Shown: piece after piece, positions 8,693-19,712 of the stretch
Layout of the letters: every line of letters begins with the position of its first letter
Numbering within the stretch: the stretch's first letter is position 1
NCBI GenBank assembly: GCA_028532985.1
Contig: JANCIK010000006.1
Span: 1-64,000, forward strand
Direction of reading: 5' to 3'
Length of the DNA stretch: 64,000 nt
DNA from: Stropharia rugosoannulata
Taxonomy: Eukaryota; Basidiomycota; Agaricomycetes; Agaricales; Strophariaceae
Position numbers and translations under genes: made by a program
Notes under the pieces: model-generated
The model's input: only the letters and a program-made list of their open reading frames with translations
Databases searched by the model: none
Told to the model about the DNA's origin: nothing

Positions 8693-11345
8693 TCACGGTC
8701 TTTCATATTCACCAGCATCCTCTCCATGCTCTCTGTCTTTATCCTTCGCATGATCCATCCCGGACTTCAACCCCAAAGCACACCCAATCCTCAGCTCACC
8801 ATACTGTCCCCCGCCCGACCTCTCCACCCAACTAGCCGTACCGTCCACGCTATCCTCAGCTGTACCACCCCCACCCATCGCCCTCCGCAAATGCATGAAA
8901 CCCAAACACTTGCGTTTCCCCAGACGTATTGCACTCGGCGATGGGGGCGGTACCTCCGTACCAGCACTCGACGTCCTGCCGCCAGACTCACCCAGAGTCC
9001 CCGATCCAAAGCTGTATCCACGCCCGCGTCCGGCATGTATATGTAGTGGTGTCTGGTCCGTAGCACCCCTTTCCTCTGCCTCCAGTATGCTCATAGTCAT
9101 CCGAAGACTCGCCCGACTAGCGCTAAAATCCATACTCGCTCGCACCCCGTCTCTTGACGCAGGGCAGTACGGGTACACTCGTCTACCGGCACTGGGCCGG
9201 CGTGCAAGGGGCGGGCCGTGAGGACTATCAGCTCCGTCCCCTCCTCGGCCAGAGTCGACGGCAGAGGCGCATGTCCCTCTGCCTGCCCATCCACACCCGC
9301 AGAGCTCCCAATAGACCGTCGTGGCGTCTGCCCCCGGCCTGGCTTCTGCTTTTGCACCCGCTGAGACTGCGGTCGCCGCTTCGCGTGTGTGTGAGCTTGC
9401 CCGGTCTTCGTGCATTGCCGTCTGGCGACGCTGGTGCGGGACCTGGGCTCGGAGTGGCGTTGCTGGCTGTCGCGGCTCTCGCTCTGCCTGAAGGTGTTCC
9501 TGGTGTGCTGGGAGTGCGAAATCCACGCCTTGCGTGACCGGTGGGACTTGGGCTAGTGTTGTTTTCGGCGGTATTGCTTGACGCGCGCGACGACGCACGA
9601 AAAAACCACCCGCTGCTTCCAGGGTTGACATTCGAGGCCGCAGGCGTATCTTCAGAATGAGCACGGTTTGGGTGTGGATGAGACTGTACTGTAGCTGTTG
9701 TAGTTACCGAAAGACGACAGCGATGATTGGGGCCGTGGCGTGCGTTGGTGGTCAGGACTTGTGAGACGTGCATCTGGGTAAATATCATACAAAAAAAGGT
9801 ACGTGCAATTAGAAGGTTAATTCTAACAAAAATTGGGGGAAAAGAAGAACCACTAACCTCCGTATCCGTACCCTCCATCAGCACCTGTTCTCATTCCCCA
9901 TCGCCGCTGCAGCTTTCCGACGATGCCACCACTAACCCCCGATCCACAGGATGTCGGAGCACTTGACCCGGAACCGATACCAGCCCATCGTTTAACACTG
10001 CCAATACGACCCGGTAGCATCTGTTTCCCAGGGGTTTGAGGAACCGAACCCGCAGCACAATGCGAATCCGGAAGTGCAGAGGACGTGCAGGGCGGGCCAA
10101 TAACGGGACGATGGCGTGCATCCGAAGAATGCCCAGAGGCAGAATGGGCGCCCTCTCCATTGTCAGTTTCTACGTCACCGTCGGCATTGCCATCTTCAGG
10201 CCCTTCCCAAATATCCTCTTCTTCAGGGAACGCGCGCGCGCTATCGAAAGACCTCCGCGAGTGCGTCTGTTCATCGATATCAACCCCCAAGCTGCGCCTT
10301 CCCTAATGCCTGCTGCCGCGGGATGGCGAACCCGGTGAGCCCGCTCCGTGAGCGACATCCACTAGCTCAAATACACCCTCTCTCTTCCTCATCCGCTCCC
10401 TGTCACCGAGGCGGCTTCTCTTCCTCAGTCGCCTCCGCTCGCGCTCCGTTCGCTCCGTCTCACGGTGTAGCTAAGGACTAAGCGGAAGTAATGAGAAAAC
10501 GCGCGCAGGGGCAGAGGGATAGCCAAATGACCCACCGTAGGTGACATGAGCGGAGCAGTCGAAGCGCTATGCATGGTACGCACAGTACCAGGGACACTAA
10601 ACACGGAGGATGGGCTAGACAGAAAAGGTGGGGGGAAAGACTCTACAACAGAAGACGAGTCTGCGGAGGAGTGCAGGTGCCAGGAAAACAGCGCCACTGG
10701 TACTATTTGAAAGGTCGATGGTAGTGCTGGAGTGGATGGCGGAAGAGAGGTAGGTAGAGGTGGGACATGCTGTGCGGCTGCGCGGGCGAGGGCAGCAAGT
10801 CTGTTACGTGCAGTGACCGTACGGTCTTCTTTGTCGTTCACTTGTGGATTCTTGAGCTCCAGCTCGCGATCGAACTCGTCGTCCCACGCATCTGCATCCG
10901 GTCGGTCATCCTTTCTGAGACTAGAGAGGTCATTAATTATTGTTCATGGGCGGCTTGGAGATCAATGGCGATCGCGAAGGAGACGCAGGTGACAGAGGGG
11001 ATGAAGGAGAGGAGGGCTGAGGGCGGTAAGTTTTGGCTGCGGGTGTGGATGACGAGTCTACCATGGGATCTGCACTTGCTCCTGGTTTCATTGGCGGGTG
11101 ACGAGAGTACTCGAAGTCATCGTCCCAGTTTTCGGTCTCGTGTTCTACATTGACAGCAACTGCGAGAGGCAGTGGCAGAGGCACAACCGTACCAGGGGGT
11201 TTCGTTGGCGTTCGGAAATTGCGCTCAGGTTCGCTTGGCCTGACAGGACTGAACTCCCCGTCTCCTTCTGCGTCCCGGTCCTCCGTCTCGACGCGCCGGC
11301 CTTGGAGCAAGAACGAGCGAACATTGGTGATGGGTAGAGACAAAA
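8693..11345 (-). CDS. Multi-exon low-complexity protein, possibly Byr4/Bfa1-like (tentative)
   Basis: A minus-strand gene seems to run from about 11345 to 8693. Upstream exon (11345 to about 11060): residues such as NVRSFLLQGRRVETED and then an ENWDDDFE motif. Next exon (from about 10910): a WDDEFDRELEL motif followed by a basic RTVTARNRLAALARA helix. Further exons near 10290-9853 (acidic EEEDIWEG, then GRIGSVKRWAG and GGYGYGG) and down to the stop near 8693. Repeated W-D-D-[DE]-F acidic motifs around basic helices resemble fungal Byr4/Bfa1, the scaffold half of the two-component GAP that restrains septation signalling; this is resemblance only. Exon joins are not resolved (several frames are open), so coordinates are an envelope. 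A true ATG is not obvious at the 5' end. Confidence 0.38.
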
Positions 11346-11346
11346 G

Positions 11347-11430
11347 GTGACGCGGCGTCGCCAAACCAACAGTTTGGCACCGGGACCCCGGAACACAGGC
11401 GGAACGGAACGCTGCATAGCGCTCCCCATT
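11347..11430. repeat. 75-bp dispersed repeat, copy 2
   Basis: Second copy of the 8332-8415 repeat, about 3.0 kb away and in the same orientation. Both copies sit at the 5' side of minus-strand coding regions, so they may be duplicated promoter/first-exon sequence. Confidence 0.7.
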
Positions 11431-11456
11431 TGCTCCATCGCTATAGAAATTGAAGC

Positions 11457-11804
11457 ATGCCTGGCCACAGGTTATTGCTGCTTGCTTGTGTCCAGTACCC
11501 GTTCTTAGGTCATGAGCAGGACTTTGGGGTGTTCATATACGAATATTGTATGCAGATGGTCGAGGCACGACACCGAGAAATAAATACCACTGCTTTGGAG
11601 CAGCGCAGGCAATCGTTAAAAACAATGAGAGCTGGCCGCCCTTACTCGTTTTACAGGGCCATAGATGACAACATGCGCGCCAGGGAATAGCGGTATCTCG
11701 TCAACGCTTTCGGCCTGGCGTCCGTTTCCGTTGTGCGGGGCGTGGCGGGGTCGCTCACGCTGGCAGAGGCTGTTCAACTTGGCCCTGCCGATGTGAACAC
11801 CTGA
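11457..11804 (+). pseudogene. Small ORF interrupted by an in-frame stop
   Basis: From ATG 11457 the frame encodes about 77 residues ending ...SFYRAIDDNMRARE, then a TAG (11688-11690), and the same frame continues without loss of coding character (RYLVNAFGLASVSVVRG..., LTLAEAVQLG) to TGA near 11804. The helical, charged character runs through the stop, so one point mutation in a protein of about 115 residues is the simplest reading. No GT...AG pair removes the stop. I do not recognise the family. It starts immediately after the 11347-11430 repeat. An assembly error or stop readthrough is also possible. Confidence 0.4.
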
Positions 11805-11939
11805 GTTAGGTACTTACTGTAAGGGTTTATGTGCGTTGTAGTTTGGTTTTAGTTCTAGGCTTCTGACGCTTCGCTTATTCCTGCTCATATAAACATGAGT
11901 ACGACTTCAGAATAGGACATGCTATATTCTCACCGTGAA

Positions 11940-12480
11940 TGGGCGGATCGGCATTACGCGGGCGAAGGAAGGTGAACTCAGAGCGGGGAGACGAAGTAAA
12001 CAACGGCACTGGGAGGAGGGCAATGCGTGGATTCTTCTAGGCGTATGCGTCTCACGACAAAGGATTCGGTGAAACCCACATAATCCGCTAGCGCCTGAAG
12101 CAATCGGGTAGTAGTGAAGGTTGAACGGAGGACTACAGCATGGACTCAGACCCAGTGGCGGTAGCAGAATAATCATGTATATGACTGAAGCAAACGCGGT
12201 CTGGAAAGGGACTGGTAGCATCACAAGAACCGCAAAAAATGTAGTCCGAGAACAAACTAATCAAGAGTGCAAGTTAGAGTGGCCCCCAGTAAAAGCCGTA
12301 GAAGACGTAGCCACCCCGCATTCAACCAAGAATCGTGCAGAGTTCACGGGGAACGATTGCGCCCGCAAGGTCTGCGGGAGTAATATGGGGCGAGCTGCAG
12401 GGACACGAAAGAGCCGAGTTGAAAAATAAAAATATGCCAAAGAGAAAGAAGTGAAGACAGAGCCTGCGCAGTAAATCCTC
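11940..12480. other. Non-coding, distant member of the GC-rich repeat family
   Basis: No gene supported. 12170-12260 matches 55805-55875 (ATGACTG.A.CAA..GCGGTC.GGA.AGGGACT and AAGAACCG.AAAAAA), so part of this stretch is an old copy of the dispersed GC-rich repeat described at 54.6-56.6 kb. Confidence 0.45.
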
Positions 12481-12877
12481 CCACAACTGAGCAGGATTGG
12501 CCTTCAATCAGATAGGCCGTAAGCTAAGATCAAACAAGCAGGAACGCAATCAGATGCGCAAGGGTAGGATCCATACCGAAGTGCACGGTATCAAATAGGA
12601 CGTGTGGGAGGGGTTTACCTCTGCATTGAGACGTATTGTTCATATTACGCGGGTGGTGTACGGCCTGAGATGTGTTTTTGCTCTAAGCATAGTTCCATCT
12701 TGAAGAGCCATTGGGTGATCTAAAAGGACGTTGCAGAGAACCGATATGATAGCTACCTGCTAGGGGCCGTCGCGGGGCATCGACCCCGAACGCATGTCAC
12801 TCCAGCGCTGGGCCCGGGCAGGGCTGTCGCACATCCACCTCTCCCTCTCTCTCTCGCGCTCCATTATGCCTTTACGG

Positions 12878-13759
12878 TTAAACAAAACCCCAAGCCCTAT
12901 CTACGCATCTTCGTCGTACCCATAGGGATGGCGATGGCTTCCGCTCTACGTCCGACTCGTCCACAGGCGCCCCAAACGTGCACTTGGCGAGGCGCGGGCT
13001 CATGGGTGTTGTCTCGCTCTTCTTCTCAGTAGTGGGTACGAAAAAAAAAAAAAAAAAGACAAAAACAAAACACTCACCTCGTCCTGGGTCTCCTCGTCGT
13101 TCCTCGCACCCCCACTCCCACTCAACCGTCTCAGCACCGCTCTTACGTACTTCATACTCGCCCTCCGCACGAAACTTCCCCCTTTTCCTTCTTGATACTT
13201 GTCGCCTTGACTCTTATCAGTCCCAGTCTGGATTACAGTCATGCCAAACGCGCGCAAATGGAAGGTCGAGGGCGGCCGCCGGCACCTGCCCCCTCCCACT
13301 GGCATTCGCGGGCGCGTGACCTATATCAGACATAGTACCGTGGCCCACGTCTGATATGGCGTAGGCATGCCCATGTCCCGCGTCTGATGCAGTATACGCG
13401 CCGTGGACTGCGTCGGACGCGGTATATGCGTGGCCTACTTCAGACGCGGTGTACGCACCACCGTGCCCCAGGTCGCTCTGGACGTAGGGAAGCATAGCGG
13501 ACGCGACGTTCTTTCCTCGAAGCAACATAGCTGAACTGGGTACGGAGTCTGGTGATGACGGAAGAGGCGGTACAGAACTCGAAAGAGGCGGAAGCGGGAG
13601 CACAGGTGGTACGGCGTCGTCGAGGACGAGCGGGGGCGGGCGGGGTGAACCTGACCGCGGGGGAACCTGACCGCGACCGCGATCGCGAACAGGTATGTGA
13701 GCGTGAATGAGACCAGGTTTGCGTTGGATGAGGTGGAAGGGGACTCTAAGGGGATTCAT
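12878..13759 (-). CDS. Hypothetical protein with GHxxAYTASD repeats, at least two exons
   Basis: Minus-strand gene. The exon from ATG 13759 downward encodes a proline-rich stretch, then about five degenerate copies of a 10-12 residue unit (GHGGAYTASEV, GHAYTASDAV, HGAYTASDA, GHGHAYAISDV, GHGTMSDI). A frame change, probably one small intron near 13217-13305, leads to a basic segment (DKYQEGKGGSFVRRASMKYVRAVLRR) ending ...EETQDE at a GTGAGT donor (exon edge 13078). The next acceptor gives an exon from 13024: KKSETTPMSPRLAKCTFGAP... to TAA at 12878. The last intron contains a long poly-T tract (13041-13057 is poly-A on +). No known domain. An upstream exon (14041-13930, starting MKPAGPSRLNATC) may belong to it. 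Confidence 0.42.
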
Positions 13760-14181
13760 CCGAGGCGTTGGATGGACGGGAATGGAAAGTGGATGGATTT
13801 GACGTGGATAGATGCTGTGTATTCGACAAATGGGAGTGTGATCTGGAATGAGACCGAGAGGGCGAGCGATGTTTTGCGTTTATCTGGGTATCTGGGGTAC
13901 GAGATGTTAGTATAAAAAGGGACATGGAGAACAAGGTGAGTAGGTTGAGCGTACCTGGATGAGTATCGGGTGTGAAATTGAAGTGGATGTTAGTGGATTT
14001 TGAGGTGCATGTCGCGTTCAGTCTCGACGGGCCAGCTGGCTTCATGGAAAAATGTATAAAATTTATGAGTTACTACAAACTCTCGCGTAACAAAATGGGC
14101 GGCAGGGGGCGTCTCACGGCTTAAAGTAATCAGTTGTCTCGTCCAACGGCTCGTGACTATGGACAATCTGGCAATCGACGA

Positions 14182-15365
14182 TTAGTTCAATACTTTGAGT
14201 CGAAGAACCATGTGGCGTACCCAATGAGCAAGGATGGCAGATACCAAGGAGACCCCTGGTTTAGTGGGGTGGTCTAGAGATATACCCCCAACACTGGTGC
14301 TGACCGTGACAGATTGATCATAAGTGCCTGTTCCATAATCCTGGACGGTAACGATGAGAAATATCACTCTCTTCCATTAGTGACAACACCCCTCATAATC
14401 TTCTTCCTGAAAATTAGCAGTGAGACTCGTAAGGGAATACTTGGAGGGAATACTTCTGTGCCTCGCACGCCTGGCGCACCCAAGCATCTCCGCAACTGCC
14501 TGAGGAATATACATATTGACCCTACCATAAATGCCCTTCGCTTCCGAGACAAACAACACCAAATCATCAGGCTGCATAACAGGCCGCTGTAGGAAACGGC
14601 CTGTGGAAAACTGAGAATAAGCAAGTCTACAATGAAGACAATGAGAACGCACGCAAATTCGTCGGGTCCATCACCGCGGCAATGAATCCAGACACTCTAT
14701 GCAGGCTGCTGTCCGACACGGTGACAGCGGGAACAACATGTTCAGTGCTCAGAGCCATCTTCAGGTGATTCGGAAACATGGTAGAGACCCTGAAAAAAAC
14801 TGGTTGATCCATTGACGTGAAGTAGATTCGTTCTAAAGGAAAGTACAGTGAGCTTATAACCAGTGTATCAAGCGATAAGAAGAAGAAACAAACACGATAC
14901 GGAACAAGATTTTGCAGGAACTGAAGATGTTCTAAAAGATTGGTTGCGGACCAGAGCTGATTATTTGCCAGGGCGTCAGTCAAGGCTGCAGAGCCAGTAG
15001 CATTGTCCTTCAAGCTTCAGGTCCAGTTCGCTACCAAATTTGGCCTTCAACTCGTCAAGATGATCTTCAGTGATCCCCGAGAGGACTAGCACAGTGATTC
15101 GGTCAGCTGCAACCACAATGTCAAGTTCACATACCTTTGAGCCGTCAGCCCTTGTTTGTAGGAATGCCCTCAGTTCTTCGATCTGTGAAAGAACCGTGTC
15201 TTCTGCCTATTCATCCTCATCACCATTCTCATCATCACCCTTCCATTCGAAGCGAGCTTTAGCAGCCAGATTCTTGATGGCTTCCGTGAAAAGTGCTAGT
15301 TCTACGCCAGTTGAACCGGACGGGCGTTTTCGCTTCGTTGGTGGCATTGGTGAGCGGTCATTCAT
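14182..15365 (-). pseudogene. Degenerate hypothetical gene, two stops and a frameshift
   Basis: From ATG 15365 the minus strand reads a basic N-terminus (PPTKRKRPSGS) then ELALFTEAIKNLAAKARFEWKGDDENGDEDE, hits TAG (15207-15209), and continues in the same frame (AEDTVLSQIEELRAFLQTRADGSK, VVAADRITVLVLSGITEDHLDELKAKFG). Near 15013 the coding frame shifts by one base. The next piece (ALTDALANNQLWSATNLLEHLQFLQNLVP) ends at an intron (about 14901 to 14790, acceptor TTTTTTCAG), then VSTMFPNHLKMAL..., VVPAVTVSDSSLHRVSGFIAAVMDPT. Another stop lies at 14377-14379, after which the frame continues to 14182. The protein looks globular, but I do not recognise it. At least three inactivating changes make this a pseudogene. 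Confidence 0.5.
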
Positions 15366-17630
15366 TCAAAGTTTGGCAACAGCCGCGAGTCCCATGAGGG
15401 GCTACGCCTAGGCTCGTGACCAGCCGCGACTCCTTTTCGCTCTCCGACGCAGGCTACGCCTTTTGTATGGTGCTTTGAGATAGTCTGTGTAAGTACCTTA
15501 CAATCGTAACAACACGGTTGAGATGATACCTTGTGAGGCATAACTATTGACAAGGAAGCGAGAGTGTACTTAGTATATTTACTCCATCATGTCTTGACCA
15601 GGTATCCTTCCATTCAAACATGTTCCTATCCACTTGACTTATGTGAGCTAACGAATGTCCGAAGTGATCATCTTTGTACTCATGCCATTCTCGAGCAAAA
15701 CCTTTAGCCGTGCCTCGTTTGCCATAATAGTACGCTATACAATATAGACGCCTACATTTTTGTTGTACGAGCTCCACGCGTGAAGATCTCATACTTGTCA
15801 AAGCTTGTGCTCTGTTCTCCGTTTGTTTCACTTATGTATCCTTTGCGGAACAGTAATGAAACCCCTAACTCTACCATCTAATTTCTCACTTCAGCTTGAC
15901 ACGCTATTGATTGACATGGAATCGTAGCAATGTGAAGCCCAACCGGCCTCTGAATCAGTAGTTTTGGACTTGGTCAGCTGTTACGTTTGTGTGCCACTCT
16001 TATGTGGGCGTTGGAGAATCTTTGATCTTAGCTGTCTCGCAATGTACCCTTATGAGCTTCTCAGCTGATACTCTACTTCCATGGACCGTAGATCTTCGTC
16101 GTTCCATTGTACAATACATCGTCAGCCCCACCCCATATTCGGTTTAAGCCACGCAGACCCACAGAATCTCTCCAAAGTTGCCTGTATAAATAATCCGTCC
16201 CTTGACTGACTTCTTTTTTTAGCTAGCGCCAAGTATCATAGGCCCGAAAAGATCGTGATAGCCCCGAGGTGACCTTCTCGGTAGCCATTCAAGCTGCCAA
16301 ACGCTCCACTGTTTGTTAACTGAGCTTGATATTGTAATGCTGCTGTACCCACGGCTTGCTCATCCACACTCATAAGGCATTGACACTACCCCAGTCCATA
16401 GAATGTCCGGCCAACGTACGTATATGATCTGTACGTAAATAATCTCTCACAGAAGAGAACTGCTCGGGGTGCGATAATTATCTATCGGTCAAAACCTTTT
16501 TCTGATTTTTCTGCGATCTCCTTCCCTCGCGCAGGTCCACTATCCACTTAGTAATGTCTAGACAATCCGATACATGATGTGAGTTAATGTGTAGCATAGA
16601 CCTTCCCGAGAAATATGTACTTCTCCGAGCACTTCGGCTTTCCAGTAAAGAAGAGTAGTTAAAAATAAATAAGCTTTGACTCTCAGCGTCATTGTTTGTG
16701 CAAGTGCTATATATGTATAATGAATGCATCTGCCCGTTCGGCTGCATGACCGAACTGGTGAACACATTGACATCCATCTCGTCGAACTTCAAACTTATAA
16801 TGACGTCTTTCCAGTGGCCATTTACTCTGGATAGACACTTCATATCTATACTATGTGTACACTGCCGACTGTATTTACCATCCTACATGCCACCTTAGTT
16901 TAAAAGGCCAAGTTGCCCGATTACGTGAAAGCATGACAGACACTTGGTATATTATTTGATTGCTATTTGTATGGACGCTGATGTATGCTTCGCAGTGTGA
17001 AAGCATATCTGGGTACGTATAGTGCAGTTTCTCCACCGGGTTAAGCTAAGAAGGCGTGGAGCATTACTGGTGGACGTGTTTCGACTTTGATGAAATGAGA
17101 CAGCTTCTACAGACCCTCAACCATTCGTTTGCGTAGTCACAGGGCATATATATTACTCAAATGGGTAATATTTGATCAGAAGTAAGCCGAGCTTTTTAAT
17201 ACCCAAGTACATGGACAGAAAAGCACTTTGCAACACATTTGTTAAACTATAAAATGTGCTACTCAGCTCTTACGGTGAGAATATCAGTAATATGTCTTGA
17301 TGTATACGAAAAGATAATCACCTGGGTATGCATTTATGTATGTCTGCTGTGGAAGAGGAGGAATAAACCTAACCATTGCGGGTTGATTTATAAAAACATG
17401 TTCTTCGCATGAAGTCATACCTAAAATAATAGATACAAAATATGGAAGAGTTAATACAAAATGCCGTTATCGCGGACTGTTTACAAATAACTTCTGCAAG
17501 AACAATGTAATCTGCTTTACTTGGCTTGGAGTGGGAAGAAGAGGAACTACATTCAAAATATTTACACAAATGATCAATGTCATGGTCTTACTTTCATTGA
17601 AATTTTCAGACGACTTATGTGGTAGTAAAA
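15366..17630. other. Intergenic, no gene supported
   Basis: About 2.3 kb of average-composition DNA. The longest frame (minus, 16843-16478, 121 codons) has no recognisable domain or splice-extended context. I see no RNA gene or repeat. Confidence 0.5.
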
Positions 17631-17634
17631 AAAG

Positions 17635-17640
17635 TATAAA
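17635..17640 (+). promoter_or_regulatory. TATA box of secreted-protein gene A
   Basis: TATAAA 140 bp upstream of the ATG at 17780. Genes B and C have a TATA box at nearly the same distance (about 136-140 bp), so the core promoter was duplicated with the coding sequence. Confidence 0.6.
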
Positions 17641-17779
17641 GTCCGGCACATTAAGCAATTGTAAAGCAGATCCTACTCTGTGTCTTACACTCTAGTAGGT
17701 ACTTCGGCACATGTCATGCCTCGAGAAGACGTGCTGAAACATTTCCTCTCTACCTTTACAGTCACAAAGCCTTTATACA

Positions 17780-18158
17780 ATGTACTTCAACATCGCGCTG
17801 ATCACTGCTGCTGTTCTTGCCTCGGCCTCCAGCGCAAAGGCAGCCACGGTGACCTTCTTTGACGGCGCAGACTGCGCGGGGACCAACCTCGGGGCAAACA
17901 CTGTCAACCCCAACACCTGCCTCACACTCGGAAGCGAGTCAGTCAGATCAATCAGTTACTCTGGTGTCCCAAGCCAGATTAATTTCTTTGAGTCTGGGGG
18001 GAAACATGATTCTTGCACCAACGGCGCGCAGCTGACTCGCGGCGGCGGATCTGGATGTGCCACTGCACCGACTGGGTAAGTGCTCTTTCTACGTTTTAGT
18101 GCATCTATTAAACCCATCATATTTCAGATTCAACTGGGAGAGTGTTTCTGTCTTTTAA
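17780..18158 (+). CDS. Small secreted cysteine protein, copy A
   Basis: Two exons: 17780-18075 and 18128-18158, with a 52-bp intron (GTAAGT...TTTCAG) that splits a Gly codon. The product is 108 aa. Residues 1-19 are a signal peptide ending ...ASSAKA. The mature part starts ATVTFF, has four cysteines (in ADC, NTC, DSC and SGC contexts) and ends WESVSVF. The pattern of a short strand A-T-V-T-F-F, a second Q-I-N-F-F strand after a SYSGVP turn, and a terminal V-S-V-F strand resembles the two-Greek-key beta/gamma-crystallin fold used by some small secreted microbial proteins; that is inference. Close paralogs are at 19321, 37534 (minus) and 39839 (minus). Probably extracellular; role unknown. Confidence 0.85.
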
Positions 18159-19184
18159 ATTGCGCAGTAATTGCAGCACTGCCAACAACGGCTCCATGTG
18201 TCAGTCCTTGACATATATAGTTAGTAAATATAAGAATCTCAGTCGCACCTTGACCGTTGTAAATAAACATGATTTGAATTCGAAGTCAGACCAATATTTT
18301 CTATATTGCATACTGTACCTAGTCGACACGAAGGTGGAGCTGACTTGCAACGACTCAAATGGCCCACGCAGTATTCTGTTTGTATCCCAGATTATTGCGT
18401 GGTAACCACTGCGATTGAGAGCTTGTTTACGGTAATCTGAATATATGAGGATCTCTGAACAGTTAGAGAAGTCTAGTTCCGTTGAATCTGGAGCTCCCAT
18501 CATCAACCGCGTCTACCGGTAAGCTCAGCGCGCCTTATACAATAGTATGAGATTTCGGCGCTTACCGGAAATTCTCAACGCCCGTGCGGCGTGCTCACCC
18601 AGTAGTCATCCATGCCTAATATGGTTAGTTGCAAGCTCATATAGGATGAAAGGGTGTGCGCGGCTACATCATAGGTCACCAGCGGCCATGTCCGCCAAAC
18701 CCACTCTCAACCATTTGTGACGTTGAATTATCTATAATTGTTTAACGCTTCTCCATGATCCGGCTCTGCAGAGCAATCCTTGCGTGTTAATCACCTTGTT
18801 AGTAACTCCCTCGAATCATGATACTTGCTCTGATTACTGTAAAAATACATGTGTTACAAGTCATCTTCTGACAGAACTGAGACATGTATAGCTGTCCCCC
18901 CGAAATAAACACTGGGATTATTGGATGATAACCTCGATGTATGTTCTGGGCCAAGTTCAGAATTATGGTACTCAACTGATGAACAGCGACTAGCCGAGTA
19001 ACGAGATAAATTCCAAGTGTCACGGATTTTGCATAAATCTGCTTCGAGACCAACGTAGGAGTCACGTTATTGTGATTGACGGAGACGCATGGACTCACAG
19101 TAAGTATCGTAAACGCCGTACCATAATCAGCGCCCATATTATGCATTACATCTTCTTTGGTCGTCTGTGTGTTTTTAAGAACAC
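18159..19184. other. Spacer between secreted-protein genes A and B
   Basis: About 1 kb, no gene supported. A minus frame at 18506-18201 (101 codons) and one at 19146-18799 have no family features. Confidence 0.45.
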
Positions 19185-19192
19185 TATAAAAG
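19185..19192 (+). promoter_or_regulatory. TATA box of secreted-protein gene B
   Basis: TATAAAAG, 136 bp upstream of the ATG at 19321; same spacing as in paralog A. Confidence 0.6.
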
Positions 19193-19320
19193 CAAGGCTG
19201 TTTGACGCATTAAAATCAGTTCTTTCCTTGAATCTTCCAGGTAAGCATCGATGCACATCGAGGCCTCATGCATAGAGCTTGACTAGTCATGGTTACTCTA
19301 CAGCTGTCAGAATTGCAACA

Positions 19321-19712
19321 ATGCACTTCAACGTCGCCCTCGCTTCCACCATCGTCCTTGCCTGTGCTTCCAGTGCAATGGCGGCCACAGTCACCTTCTT
19401 TGCGGGAGCAGACTGTACCGGCACCAATCTCGGAGTCAACACTGTTGATCCAAATACCTGCCTCACACTTGGAAGCGAGTCTGTCAAGTCCATGAGCTAC
19501 TCCGGTGTCCCCAGCCAGATCAATTTCTTTGAGTCCGGCGGGGCACATGATTCTTGCACCAATGGCGCGCAGCTCACTCGCGGCGGTGGGGATGGGTGTG
19601 CTACAGCTCCTGATGGGTAAGTTCTTTGTCTCTTGTAACAATAAAGAAGAACAGCACGCTAAACACTCGTATGCGCGTCAGATTCAACTGGGAGAGTGTC
19701 TCCGTCTTCTAA
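19321..19712 (+). CDS. Small secreted cysteine protein, copy B
   Basis: Two exons: 19321-19616 and 19682-19712, intron 65 bp (GTAAGT...GTCAG) in the same Gly codon as paralog A. The product is 108 aa with a signal peptide (about residues 1-19, ending SSAMA) and four cysteines in the mature part. I start at 19321 rather than at an in-frame ATG 42 bp upstream, because the alignment with paralogs A and C begins here and the longer start would bury the signal peptide. It is nearly identical to copy C (ATVTFFAGADCTGTNLGVNT in both). The last exon encodes FNWESVSVF, identical in copies A, B and C. Confidence 0.87.

Noticed and set aside
13697..13915. 72-codon plus-strand frame opposite the GHxxAYTASD-repeat gene
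   Set aside because: Lies opposite probable exons of the minus-strand gene and lacks independent support.
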